In this document: positions 8,403 to 15,828 of the stretch, piece by piece | How positions within the stretch are numbered: position 1 is the first letter of the stretch | Layout: the number at the start of each line of letters is the position of its first letter | Virus record (IMG/VR): IMGVR_UViG_3300035698_005763 | Location: 1-31,263 of that record | Direction: 5' to 3' (one strand) | DNA from: a virus | Length of the DNA: 31,263 bases | The notes under the pieces: generated by a model | Database searches by the model: none | Seen by the model: the letters and a program-made list of their open reading frames with translations, nothing else | Told to the model about the DNA's origin: nothing | Made by a program: the position numbers and the translations under genes

Positions 8403-9329
8403 CTACGCCCTAGGTGCAGGCATTAAAGTTTTTAAATATTCCATAGCGAGGCCGACTTTATCCTCTGTTACAAGTGTTACGCCCTGCGCGATATCTTTTA
8501 CAGCGTCCTGAATTGCTGCAGGTGATATTTTATGCTTTGTAACAAGTTCACGGGCGAAGTTAACAAGATCATCTTTTGTTACAGATTCATCGTCTGCTGT
8601 CTCCGCCGGGACATCCTGAACTTCAGCGCTTTGGGCTACCGCGGCAGCCATCTTTGATTTAACCAGAGTAGCCGTGCCGTGCAGTATCTCAGACAGGAAG
8701 CCCGCACACATTTCAGGTACTACAGAGTCCTGGCCGGTATACTTCATAACCACCTCTTTAGCAGCCGCAACGCCTATAGTCTCTACGTTAGCCATAAAAG
8801 ATTCCGTGAAAGACTCCCAGGGCATTTCAGTGTTTGTAACTTGTAGGCCATCATCCGCTGCAGGCTCAACCTGGCTGTTTATGTGATCCAGAATAGCTTG
8901 ATGCTTCTTAACATAGTTAGCACCCGCCGCAATATTAACACCGAACTGCTTGATAGCATCATCAATCGCAACCTGTTTTTCACGTGAAGCGTAACGCTTC
9001 TGCATCGGCTGCTGAGCTGGGAGCCACTCACCCTTACCTTGCGCGCTGCTGGGTATGGTAACACCATCCGCAGTGGTACTATAGTTTGGTGCTTCTCCAC
9101 CAACAGCCTCAGCGTCTATAGCATCATCGACATCAACACCAGTACCGTCGACTACATCATCGACATCAACATCTGGCAATTCGTCACCAACCAGTGTAGG
9201 GTTTAGGTGATCCACAGTATCACCACCAACACCGCAGGCATGGCTTATAGCCTGCACCGGGTTAGCTGCGTAGTGCACCAGTTTCTCAAGTGCGGTTGTC
9301 ATTCTCTCCAAACTTTGCTCAATACTCAT
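8403..9329 (-). CDS. Hypothetical acidic protein of the replication operon (308 aa)
   Basis: I do not recognise this protein. Residues 1-30 form a predicted helix (SLERMTTALEKLVHYAA). Residues 48-75 are a very acidic stretch with repeated DVDD units, followed by a flexible segment. The middle and C-terminal parts look helical, and the last 50 residues (DLVNFARELVTKHKISPAAIQDAVKDIAQG) resemble small helical domains found in phage proteins encoded near DUF2800/DUF2815 genes. GAGGAGG precedes the ATG, and the gene starts 1 nt after the preceding stop, so it belongs to the operon. An accessory or ssDNA-mimicking role is conceivable from the acidity but unsupported. Confidence 0.75.
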   Translation of the reverse strand: MSIEQSLERMTTALEKLVHYAANPVQAISHACGVGGDTVDHLNPTLVGDELPDVDVDDVVDGTGVDVDDAIDAEAVGGEAPNYSTTADGVTIPSSAQGKGEWLPAQQPMQKRYASREKQVAIDDAIKQFGVNIAAGANYVKKHQAILDHINSQVEPAADDGLQVTNTEMPWESFTESFMANVETIGVAAAKEVVMKYTGQDSVVPEMCAGFLSEILHGTATLVKSKMAAAVAQSAEVQDVPAETADDESVTKDDLVNFARELVTKHKISPAAIQDAVKDIAQGVTLVTEDKVGLAMEYLKTLMPAPRA

Positions 9330-9330
9330 T

Positions 9331-9828
9331 TTATTCCTCCTCTTTCTCTTCTTCGTTATTAATATAATTAGTGTTAAATTCAGCTATAGCTTCAGGTGAA
9401 AACAAAAAGCCTTCATTCAGTTTTGCTTTAACACCTGCGCGTACTGAAGATACCGGCAGCTCGGCAGCGTCGCACCACATCTCTAAATCTTCTAGTAGGA
9501 GTCCACAGAAGAAAAAGACATACGCGTCGGTTTTCATGTAGTCCCAGTTGTGCACCAACCGTTCATAGTTTCTTATAGCGGTGCACATAGATTTATCATA
9601 TCCTTCAAGATCTTTAATCATCCGCCCGCTGCTGTGTATACTTTTTTTAAACTCCTCAAAAGTTTGTGTAATATGCGCGGGCCTTTTTGGCTCAGGTGTG
9701 AACAAATTTTTTAGTGCTGCAGCTATCGTAGCACGCGCTATCTCTTTTTCAGGGGTAACTGGTATGGGGTTATTTGCGTTAACTGCGTCCTGGATATCCA
9801 TTAATGGTACTGACGTGTTATTGTGCAT
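9331..9828 (-). CDS. Hypothetical protein (165 aa), first gene after an internal promoter
   Basis: The product is unrecognised. It is mainly alpha-helical by appearance, with several Trp and Cys residues in the centre (LVHNWDYMKTDAYVFFFCGLLLEDLEMWCDAA) and a terminal acidic tail of Glu (EEEKEEE). That tail is encoded by the sequence that also supplies the GAGGAGG ribosome site of the next gene. Its own ATG at 9828 has GAGGAG 7 nt upstream. A consensus promoter lies about 50-75 bp upstream, so this gene heads a sub-operon containing the nuclease, ssDNA-binding and polymerase genes. Confidence 0.75.
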   Translation of the reverse strand: MHNNTSVPLMDIQDAVNANNPIPVTPEKEIARATIAAALKNLFTPEPKRPAHITQTFEEFKKSIHSSGRMIKDLEGYDKSMCTAIRNYERLVHNWDYMKTDAYVFFFCGLLLEDLEMWCDAAELPVSSVRAGVKAKLNEGFLFSPEAIAEFNTNYINNEEEKEEE

Positions 9829-9877
9829 TGTTTTTCTCCTCTAAAATTTTTATTATTCTTATGCCTCATGTTTATCA

Positions 9878-9905
9878 AGTATAGTTACTTTTTCGGCATT
9901 GTCAA
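9878..9905 (-). promoter_or_regulatory. Sigma-70 promoter reading left
   Basis: On the minus strand, a perfect -35 TTGACA (9900-9905) is followed by a 16-bp spacer and -10 TATACT (9878-9883). It lies in the 103-bp gap between the helicase gene and the 165-aa gene, so it can transcribe the second half of the replication operon independently. Confidence 0.75.
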
Positions 9906-9931
9906 GAAAAACTTTAATTTTTATTTTATGT

Positions 9932-11515
9932 CTATTTTAACACCAAATTAATATCATATTCTTTCTTTACCGCTTTTGCCATTACAGTTGCATCTATTGA
10001 ACCTTCAACAACTAAATAATAAATGTTTATGCTGCTCGCTTCCTGCCCTATTCTTATCAGTCTATCCTTTGCCTGGTTGTTATCTTTTGGCACGAAGCTG
10101 CTTTCTACAAACACTATTGTATCTGCTGCTGTGAGCGTCCAACCCACCCCTAAAGGCTCCCACCCGCCTATTATAACTCTGCACTCAGGATCTTCTTGGA
10201 ACCGGTCAACCGCTGCCTGCCGCCTTTTCATTATAGTCTTACCATACACCAGCTCAGGCTTGTACTTCTTAAGTCCGTCGCGCAAACCCTCTAAAACTTC
10301 TTGATGATATCCGAAAACTACCAGCTTGTCAACACCTGCTTCTAGCTGGTCTTTTATCCAGTCAATGCTGTCCGGCAGCTTCTCAATACCCATCTCTTTT
10401 CTAAGCTCCGGCAGTGCTCCATACCCCAGCGGCTGCCCGGCGTTAAGAATCTCATCTGCTGTGAATTGTACATTATCCTGTTCTTTTCTTATAATCTCAG
10501 CTGTAGCCGCGTTCTGGGGAAATATTACAAGGTTAGGGCGCTCAGGCGGCAGCTGAGGTAGGACTTCTCTTTTGTCACGCCTGATCATAAAACCAGATCC
10601 GCGCAGCCTGCAGTTAAGCTCACCGTGGTTACGCCCACCCGTTATCTGCCAGCCGAACTTACCCTGCTCGCCTGTTGTGTACCTGCGGGTAAACTGCTGC
10701 TCAGTTAAGCCTCCAGTTACATCCGGGGCTACGCTATTAAGTATAGCCCAAAACTCATGCGCTCTGTTGGGTATTGGTGTGCCTGACATAAGCACTACGT
10801 TATCAGTTCTGCTGGCTATCCCGGTGAGGCACGCTTTAGTGCGCTTTGCTTCAGGGTTTTTTAAATAGTGTGATTCATCAAATATTACAAGATCCCACTG
10901 CTGCGTGGTTATATGCTTAAACCATTTTATATCTGTGGCCAGCTGGTATGATATAATTAAAGGCCCAACTCGGTACCCAGACTCGCGGGCTGTAAGCACT
11001 GGGAAGGCTGGGGCTGGCCAGGTTAACCACTTATCAAGCTCACGCTGCCAGTTAATCCGCAGTGACGCGGGGCACACTACAAGTACGCGCTGAGGGTCAT
11101 ACATATTATGATTTATGATGCCGCACGCTTCTACAGTTTTACCCAAGCCCATAGGGTCTGCTATCAGTACCGCTTTGTTCGCGCTCAGCCGGTCACATGC
11201 TGCGGTGACACCGCCGCTTTGGAAGTCCATGTACTTTAGGCGTTTAGGTGATATGATATTCTCATATGCTTCTTTAGCTCGGCTGGCTCTGATACTTTTA
11301 AACATATCAGAAGATTTTACAAAAACAGTATCATCCACCCGGCACTCGGTATTAAAGAACAGATTAGCTACTCGGTACTGATCAGTTGTAACCCACAGTT
11401 TAGCCTCATCGAACCACTGCAGCCCCGCTTCCTGAGCTACAGGCACATCGGCTACAGACATCTCTTTCGGGTCTGCGTAGAACACTTGTCTGTTGTCATT
11501 ATATTTTAGCAGCAT
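9932..11515 (-). CDS. SNF2-family DNA helicase / translocase
   Basis: This 527-residue ATPase is close in layout to the SMARCAL1/ZRANB3-like branch of SNF2 proteins seen in phages. It shows motif I DPMGLGKT (120-127), motif Ia VVCPASL (146-152), motif II DESH (213-216), motif III LMSGTP (242-247) and motif VI QAKDRLIRIGQ (481-491). About 90 residues before the motor may be a DNA-binding region. It probably remodels or anneals branched DNA during replication or recombination. Its ATG overlaps the stop of the preceding gene (TAATG), so translation is coupled. All core motifs are present, so it should be active. Confidence 0.93.
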   Translation of the reverse strand: MLLKYNDNRQVFYADPKEMSVADVPVAQEAGLQWFDEAKLWVTTDQYRVANLFFNTECRVDDTVFVKSSDMFKSIRASRAKEAYENIISPKRLKYMDFQSGGVTAACDRLSANKAVLIADPMGLGKTVEACGIINHNMYDPQRVLVVCPASLRINWQRELDKWLTWPAPAFPVLTARESGYRVGPLIISYQLATDIKWFKHITTQQWDLVIFDESHYLKNPEAKRTKACLTGIASRTDNVVLMSGTPIPNRAHEFWAILNSVAPDVTGGLTEQQFTRRYTTGEQGKFGWQITGGRNHGELNCRLRGSGFMIRRDKREVLPQLPPERPNLVIFPQNAATAEIIRKEQDNVQFTADEILNAGQPLGYGALPELRKEMGIEKLPDSIDWIKDQLEAGVDKLVVFGYHQEVLEGLRDGLKKYKPELVYGKTIMKRRQAAVDRFQEDPECRVIIGGWEPLGVGWTLTAADTIVFVESSFVPKDNNQAKDRLIRIGQEASSINIYYLVVEGSIDATVMAKAVKKEYDINLVLK

Positions 11516-11712
11516 TAAACACCCTCATCAAAGTTTAAGCATCTTTCACACCTCTCATAACATCCCGATGTATTAAACACAGAAGCACTCATAGCAGCTC
11601 TGTCCAGGTTTGTGTCAAAAAGCACACACATGCCATCATCTAAAAATGGGCACTGAGTTCCACATGCTTCATGGTTGCTGTCATGTACTGATATTTCAAT
11701 CGGTATATTCAT
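11515..11712 (-). CDS. Small Cys-rich protein (65 aa), probable metal binder
   Basis: The protein has six cysteines at 17, 21, 29, 51, 55 and 58, arranged as CxxxC, C, then CxxxCxxC. Two histidines lie in the N-terminal part. This pattern suggests zinc or iron-sulphur binding, but I know no named family. Its start overlaps the end of the membrane/coiled-coil gene by 4 nt, and its stop overlaps the helicase start by 1 nt, so it is tightly coupled to both. A role as a helicase partner is possible from position only. Confidence 0.7.
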   Translation of the reverse strand: MNIPIEISVHDSNHEACGTQCPFLDDGMCVLFDTNLDRAAMSASVFNTSGCYERCERCLNFDEGV

Positions 11713-11969
11713 TTTTGCCCCTTCACATTCAGATTTTTCTTTTCAAGTATTCTCGCCAGTCTGTTTTTAGCCTTTGTCAGCTTCTCGATATCAACATCAC
11801 TATATTCCGTGTAACCCTCATCAAGTATAAGATTAACGTTAGCCTCAACAATTTCAAGCCGTTCCTCTGCAGTGGCAACGCGCTTATACAGAATATCACG
11901 TTCAATCTGTGCGCTGCCGATTATAAGCGCTAACACAAGTATAAATATTATTCCAGGTATCCACTTCAT
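11709..11969 (-). CDS. Small membrane-anchored coiled-coil protein
   Basis: This 86-residue protein has a hydrophobic segment at residues 4-20 (IPGIIFILVLALIIGSA), followed by a charged helical region with coiled-coil character (TAEERLEIVEANVNLIL, then KLTKAKNRLARILEKK). The frame opens at 11984, but the ATG at 11969 has an AGGAA site 6 nt upstream, whereas the earlier ATG has none. A TM-plus-coiled-coil layout fits an inner-membrane spanin or a protein that tethers replication to the membrane. The location inside a replication operon does not favour a spanin. A set of 12-bp tandem repeats lies just upstream. Confidence 0.65.
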   Translation of the reverse strand: MKWIPGIIFILVLALIIGSAQIERDILYKRVATAEERLEIVEANVNLILDEGYTEYSDVDIEKLTKAKNRLARILEKKNLNVKGQK

Positions 11970-11996
11970 ATCATTTCCTATCATTTAAGATTTGTA

Positions 11997-12044
11997 TATC
12001 AATCTGCCTATCAATCTGCCTATCAATCTGCCTATCAATCTGCC
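11997..12044 (-). repeat. Four perfect 12-bp tandem repeats
   Basis: The unit TATCAATCTGCC (GGCAGATTGATA on the minus strand) occurs four times with no mismatch. It lies in the 5' untranslated part of the small membrane protein gene. It could be a replication iteron, a binding array, or a slippage-prone spacer. Confidence 0.9.
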
Positions 12045-12074
12045 TCATCAGTACCTGGGGATCGTTCCAGATAT

Positions 12075-12092
12075 ATGCCTCCTCAGAGGCAT
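12075..12092 (-). terminator. Hairpin after the 136-aa gene, possible weak terminator
   Basis: This is a perfect 7-bp stem, ATGCCTC with GAGGCAT and a 4-nt loop, 24 nt downstream of the minus-strand gene ending at 12116. It is followed on that strand only by ATATCT, without a proper T-tract, so termination would be partial. It could equally be a processing or stability hairpin. Confidence 0.35.
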
Positions 12093-12115
12093 TTCGGCTT
12101 AATTGCCTTTTACTT

Positions 12116-12526
12116 TTATATTAATAATTCATCCACGCGGTACCCCGTGGCCATATAAAGCTCTTTATTTAGAAAGCTGCTGAAGGGGCTTTCACCAAAG
12201 TTATCTTTCTTCACGATTTTAACTTTACATCCGAACTTACTCTCAACATCAGCCATGCTAACTTCTTTTACTTCAGGGACAGCGCGTTCAACCATACTCG
12301 CTGAGTGCAAGTAAGTTTCACCCGTAACAGTGTTTGCGATAATGATGTCATGCACTTTAATACCTTTGAGGCGCCCGTTGTAAGACCCATCTATAAGCTT
12401 TTTAACAACTCTGTATGCAGTGCTACGGTTACTGATGCGATCACTCTGTTTATAATCCATATTTATAGACCAGCTGCCGTCTTCCACTATTACCAAATCA
12501 CCTACTCTTAGATCCTCTGCTTTCAT
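12116..12526 (-). CDS. Hypothetical protein (136 aa), first gene of the leftward operon
   Basis: The product is not assigned. Residues 1-50 (LRVGDLVIVEDGSW) look like a small SH3-like beta barrel. A later segment, VSMADVESKFGCKVKIVKK (about 93-111), matches a short motif seen at the C-terminus of various uncharacterised phage proteins. The ATG at 12526 has AGAGGAG upstream, preceded by an unusual (CAA)6 leader. As the first gene behind a sigma-70 promoter it is probably early. A role in regulation or host takeover would be guesswork. Confidence 0.75.
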   Translation of the reverse strand: MKAEDLRVGDLVIVEDGSWSINMDYKQSDRISNRSTAYRVVKKLIDGSYNGRLKGIKVHDIIIANTVTGETYLHSASMVERAVPEVKEVSMADVESKFGCKVKIVKKDNFGESPFSSFLNKELYMATGYRVDELLI

Positions 12527-12552
12527 GCGCTCGCTCCTCTTCTTTGCTGTTA

Positions 12553-12570
12553 TTGTTGTTGTTGTTGTTG
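12553..12570 (-). repeat. (CAA)6 tract in an mRNA leader
   Basis: Six TTG units on the plus strand read as (CAA)6 in the leftward mRNA, just upstream of the ribosome binding site of the 136-aa gene and downstream of an A9 run (12577-12585). CAA repeats are unstructured in RNA and would keep the start site open. Confidence 0.85.
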
Positions 12571-12606
12571 TTACTGTTTTTTTTTAACATCTTGCTGTTG
12601 TTGTAA

Positions 12607-12635
12607 TTTGTATCAGTGTTTCTCCGTATTGTCAA
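12607..12635 (-). promoter_or_regulatory. Sigma-70 promoter for the leftward replication operon
   Basis: On the minus strand, -35 TTGACA (12630-12635), a 17-bp spacer and a -10-like TACAAA (12607-12612). The -35 is perfect and the -10 moderate. It lies about 80 bp upstream of the first leftward gene and faces away from the primase promoter. Confidence 0.65.
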
Positions 12636-12677
12636 CATGATGTTTTAGAGCTTATAAGTTTTAACTCTTTAATTTTT

Positions 12678-12708
12678 ATTTTCAACACATTTTCAACAAG
12701 CGTTGAAA
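12678..12708. promoter_or_regulatory. Operator-like direct and inverted repeats between divergent promoters
   Basis: ATTTTCAAC occurs twice, 11 bp apart (12678-12686 and 12689-12697). The second copy forms a 7-bp inverted repeat, TTTCAAC-AAGC-GTTGAAA (12691-12708). The 11-bp spacing puts the copies on one face of the helix, as for a dimeric regulator. The site lies between the two -35 boxes. Confidence 0.45.
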
Positions 12709-12727
12709 GCGCCGCCAAAACGCGGTG

Positions 12728-12756
12728 TTGACAATCTACGTTTTTTAGCGTATATA
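12728..12756 (+). promoter_or_regulatory. Sigma-70 promoter for the rightward primase operon
   Basis: Perfect -35 TTGACA (12728-12733), a 17-bp spacer containing a T-run, and -10 TATATA (12751-12756), ending 46 bp before the primase start codon. Direction and spacing are ideal. Confidence 0.75.
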
Positions 12757-12802
12757 TCGTAGCATACCTTATACACCTAAATATTATAAAATTGAGGTTT
12801 TT

Positions 12803-15298
12803 ATGGATAAAACACAAGATAACATAATTAAAGCTCTACAATTCCTGCACCCTGATATGGGCGCGCCAGGCGAGGGTGTTGTTGAGCTAATGGCTACAGG
12901 CGCAAATGGTACAAATAAGCTGCTGTGGAGCAGCTTTTGTGGCGGCAAGAATGGAGTGATTGCAGGCTGGTTCGACAACAGAAAAAAGATATTAAGCACT
13001 GCAACGGATCTGGATCTTGGCTGGAATGACCGGGGTGAGGCGCGCTACCCAGAGTCAGTATACGTAACACTAAACCCTGTGCATGATGCTTTACTCGGCC
13101 GGAGTAACAACAGGATGAAGGGTGGGGCCGCCAGATCAACTGATAAAGATGTGCTTCACTATCGTAATATACTGATAGATATCGACGCAAAGACACCTGC
13201 AGGTACATCATCAAGTGCCCCGGAGCACGCGGCAGCTCACGCGCTGGCGCAGGAGATACGAGAGTGGACACGTAATACTCTATTCTGGCCAGATCCTATG
13301 TACTGTAACTCTGGTAATGGCGCCCACCTTGTCTTTAAAGCTTATGTGGAGAATAATAAAGAGAATACAGCGTTGTTGAAGGAATTTCTTACCCTGCTGG
13401 GCCAGAAGTTTAATACAACAGCCGGTGTCGCTATAGAGGTAGACACTTCTGTATTTAACCCGGCCCGGCTAACAAAGATGTACGGGACCTGGGTACGCAA
13501 AGGTGATGTAACAGCTACCAGGCCCCACCGCCAGAGCTGTGTGATAGAGGCTCCCGCCAGCGGTGCTAAAACTGCAGTAATAACTACTGATTTACTTAAG
13601 GCGGCGGTTGATCTACTGGGGGATAAAATTGCGTGTGCTGATCAAGATGCCTACGTGAGCCCTCACAAATCAGCCGCCCAGCAAGCACCCCGCAAGTACC
13701 CCGCAAGCTTACAGCCCGCTGATATGTTCAAATCAGTCTCCGGTATTGAACCGGTACGCACCGGCGGAAAACTAAAAGTGGATGAGTATTTAAAAGATAA
13801 TAACATAGCATTAAAAGAAATAAAGGAGGGGCCAGGTGATTCCACTCTCTATGTACTTGAAACTTGTATCTTCGACACTTCACATAGCGGTGGGGAGGCT
13901 GCTATTGGGCAGAATGTTGATGGAAAACTTTGGTATCACTGCTTTCACGACACCTGTTCGGGAGATCCTGAAAGAAACTGGGCCGCGGCCAGGAAAATCA
14001 TATCAGAGACAAGCGGCCTGGGAAAGTGGATGGAGGGTGGAGTTTCCGGCATCGAGTTCCCTCATGTGAATAAAGATGGAAAGCCCCTTGCCCGTTTAGA
14101 TAACTTCCGGGTACTCTGCGCAGGCTACGGCGTGCAGCTGCGTTATAACAGCATGACCCGGCAGCCAGAATATAAACTACCAGACGCGTTGTGGAGCACA
14201 TCAGACCGTCTAGCTAATCTCGCCTTAGACGTACTGGAGGAGTGGTGCTGCCAGCACGGGCTTCCGGCGACGAGGCTACAGGGTTTTGTACGCATGCTGT
14301 CTGAAGAGAGGTCGTATCATCCTGTGTGTGAGTGGATTGAGTCTGCAGCATGGGATGGTACGAGCCACCTAGAAGATCTTGCTGCCACAATAAAAGTGCC
14401 TGATGGCCAGAACGAACAGTGGAGGGTTTATATAAAGAAGTGGCTTGTGCAGGCGATAGCTGCTCTGTACCAGCCAGATTTCAGTGCTCGTGGTGTTTTA
14501 ACATTTACCGGTAATCAGGGTGTAGGTAAAACTCAGTGGTTTAGCCGGTTAGTTCCTACGTCTTTGGACGCTTTTGGGGAGGGTATGCACCTTGATCCAT
14601 CAAATAAAGACTCACTGCTTGAGGTACTTTCCTGCTGGATCGTTGAGCTTGGCGAGCTGGATGCTACCTTTAAGAAGGCTGACATATCTAAGATCAAGGC
14701 ATTTCTTACAAAGAAACTTGATAAAGTTAGACCGCCGTATGGCCGGAGTGTTGAAACATGGAGGCGGCAGACATCTTTTGGCGCCACAGTTAATGATCCT
14801 GAGTTTCTTGTTGACGCAACAGGAAACACGCGCTGGTGGGTTATTGCAACAGAGCACATCAACTGGCAGCATGACATCAACACGCAGCAGCTGTGGGCTG
14901 AGGCAAAAGTTCTGTTTGATGCAGGACAGACATGGTTTCTGGATGACTTTGAGACGCGCAAGCTTGATCAGATTAACAAACAGTACGAGATTGCTGATCC
15001 TGTAGAAGAGGGGCTGCATAAAAGTTTTAAATTTGATACACTGCAGGCATCCTGGGTCAATTGGATGACAACTACAGATATACTTGACGTTATAGGTATT
15101 CCAACCAATAACCGGGGCCAAGTGACTAAATGCGGCATTGTTTTAAAAAAGTTGGTGGGGCCAGCTAAGCATACAAAGAAGGACGGGGTGCAGGGCCGGT
15201 ATTACTGCATGCCGCCTCGCAGAGATCTATATGCTGAGCCCGAGCAGCAAGTTAAACATAAAGAGGTTACTCATTTCAAAGATATAACTAAGATATAG
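12803..15298 (+). CDS. Primase-helicase: AEP-like primase fused to VapE-type (VirE) P-loop ATPase
   Basis: This 831-residue protein has two functional halves. The N-terminal half resembles archaeo-eukaryotic primase-polymerases: LIDIDAK with D126 and D128 as metal ligands, CNSGNGAH (168-175), and VDTSVFNPARLTKMYGT (213-229) with D214. A CFHDTC segment (380-385) in the linker may bind metal. The C-terminal half matches the virulence-associated E helicase domain: Walker A GNQGVGKT (570-577), Walker B-like WIVELGELD (612-620), and FGATVNDPEFLVDATGNTRWW (659-679) as sensor region. It would synthesise primers and unwind DNA at the fork for the family A polymerase. The weak upstream ribosome site TTGAGG precedes the ATG at 12803. 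It starts the rightward operon and has its own consensus promoter. Confidence 0.92.
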   Translation: MDKTQDNIIKALQFLHPDMGAPGEGVVELMATGANGTNKLLWSSFCGGKNGVIAGWFDNRKKILSTATDLDLGWNDRGEARYPESVYVTLNPVHDALLGRSNNRMKGGAARSTDKDVLHYRNILIDIDAKTPAGTSSSAPEHAAAHALAQEIREWTRNTLFWPDPMYCNSGNGAHLVFKAYVENNKENTALLKEFLTLLGQKFNTTAGVAIEVDTSVFNPARLTKMYGTWVRKGDVTATRPHRQSCVIEAPASGAKTAVITTDLLKAAVDLLGDKIACADQDAYVSPHKSAAQQAPRKYPASLQPADMFKSVSGIEPVRTGGKLKVDEYLKDNNIALKEIKEGPGDSTLYVLETCIFDTSHSGGEAAIGQNVDGKLWYHCFHDTCSGDPERNWAAARKIISETSGLGKWMEGGVSGIEFPHVNKDGKPLARLDNFRVLCAGYGVQLRYNSMTRQPEYKLPDALWSTSDRLANLALDVLEEWCCQHGLPATRLQGFVRMLSEERSYHPVCEWIESAAWDGTSHLEDLAATIKVPDGQNEQWRVYIKKWLVQAIAALYQPDFSARGVLTFTGNQGVGKTQWFSRLVPTSLDAFGEGMHLDPSNKDSLLEVLSCWIVELGELDATFKKADISKIKAFLTKKLDKVRPPYGRSVETWRRQTSFGATVNDPEFLVDATGNTRWWVIATEHINWQHDINTQQLWAEAKVLFDAGQTWFLDDFETRKLDQINKQYEIADPVEEGLHKSFKFDTLQASWVNWMTTTDILDVIGIPTNNRGQVTKCGIVLKKLVGPAKHTKKDGVQGRYYCMPPRRDLYAEPEQQVKHKEVTHFKDITKI

Positions 15299-15311
15299 AG
15301 GAGATGATAAT

Positions 15312-15470
15312 ATGAAAATTGCAAAAGATGTTAAGTACACTATAATACTCACTGAGCCGGAACACACTTTGCTGCTAAAGTTATTAACAAACTATACTAG
15401 CTCAAATGAGTTATCATTTGATAAAGCCGCACGGATTGAACTTATACGAGGTCTAAGCGCTTTAAATTAG
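15312..15470 (+). CDS. Small hypothetical protein (52 aa)
   Basis: This is an ATG ORF 13 nt after the primase-helicase stop, with a strong GAGGAG site overlapping the end of the preceding gene. The product begins MKIAKDVKYTIILTEPEHTLLLK and looks like a strand followed by two helices, without cysteines or membrane segments. That layout is common in small phage DNA-binding or antirepressor-like proteins, but no family is recognised. Its spacing and ribosome site support real translation. Confidence 0.6.
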   Translation: MKIAKDVKYTIILTEPEHTLLLKLLTNYTSSNELSFDKAARIELIRGLSALN

Positions 15471-15510
15471 CGGAGGTTGATGCTGATGGTAGATAGAGAG
15501 AGAGCTAAAA

Positions 15511-15828
15511 ATGCAAAGTAAAAAGCTATCAATAGTAGAGTCCATATCAAACGTAGGCACCGGGTATTTCATAGCCCTGGGTGTGCAGCTGGCCATATTC
15601 CCGGTTTTTGATATAGAGGTTAAGTTTGCTGAGAACATGATAATTTGTGGAGTATTCACCGTGATCTCCATATGCCGGGGCTACATATTCAGAAGATTGT
15701 TTAATTGGATAGAACAGCGGCGGCGCCGGAACTCGCTGAGATATTACCGCCGGGACGCTTGGGGAAACCTTAGCGAAATGACTGAATATGGACGGGAAAG
15801 ATTATATGAACACACTGATAATAGGTGA
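15511..15828 (+). CDS. Small membrane protein, DUF7220-like
   Basis: This 105-residue protein starts SKKLSIVESISNVGTGYFIALGVQ. It has two likely membrane helices (about 17-36 and 41-60) followed by an RRLFN basic segment, the pattern of the small phage membrane proteins grouped as DUF7220. Residues 66-105 form a basic, cytoplasmic-looking tail. It has no strong ribosome site of its own. A 12-codon frame with a good GGAGG site (15486-15521) overlaps its start, which suggests translational coupling. Its end overlaps the phosphoesterase gene by 23 nt. The function is unknown; membrane association is well supported. Confidence 0.65.
   Translation: MQSKKLSIVESISNVGTGYFIALGVQLAIFPVFDIEVKFAENMIICGVFTVISICRGYIFRRLFNWIEQRRRRNSLRYYRRDAWGNLSEMTEYGRERLYEHTDNR

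Noticed and set aside
11940-12058. Possible second hammerhead: CTGATGA on the minus strand at about 12046-12052 with CCAGGTA before it and TACCTGG further downstream after a GAAA.
   Set aside because: There is no stem II closing onto the GAAA, and the base that should be U before the cleavage position is G. The flanking TACCTGG lies inside a coding region. The core is not complete.
9932-12530. Several open frames of 60-100 codons on the plus strand opposite the helicase and small genes.
   Set aside because: They lack ribosome sites, have no recognisable motifs, and mirror well-supported minus-strand genes.
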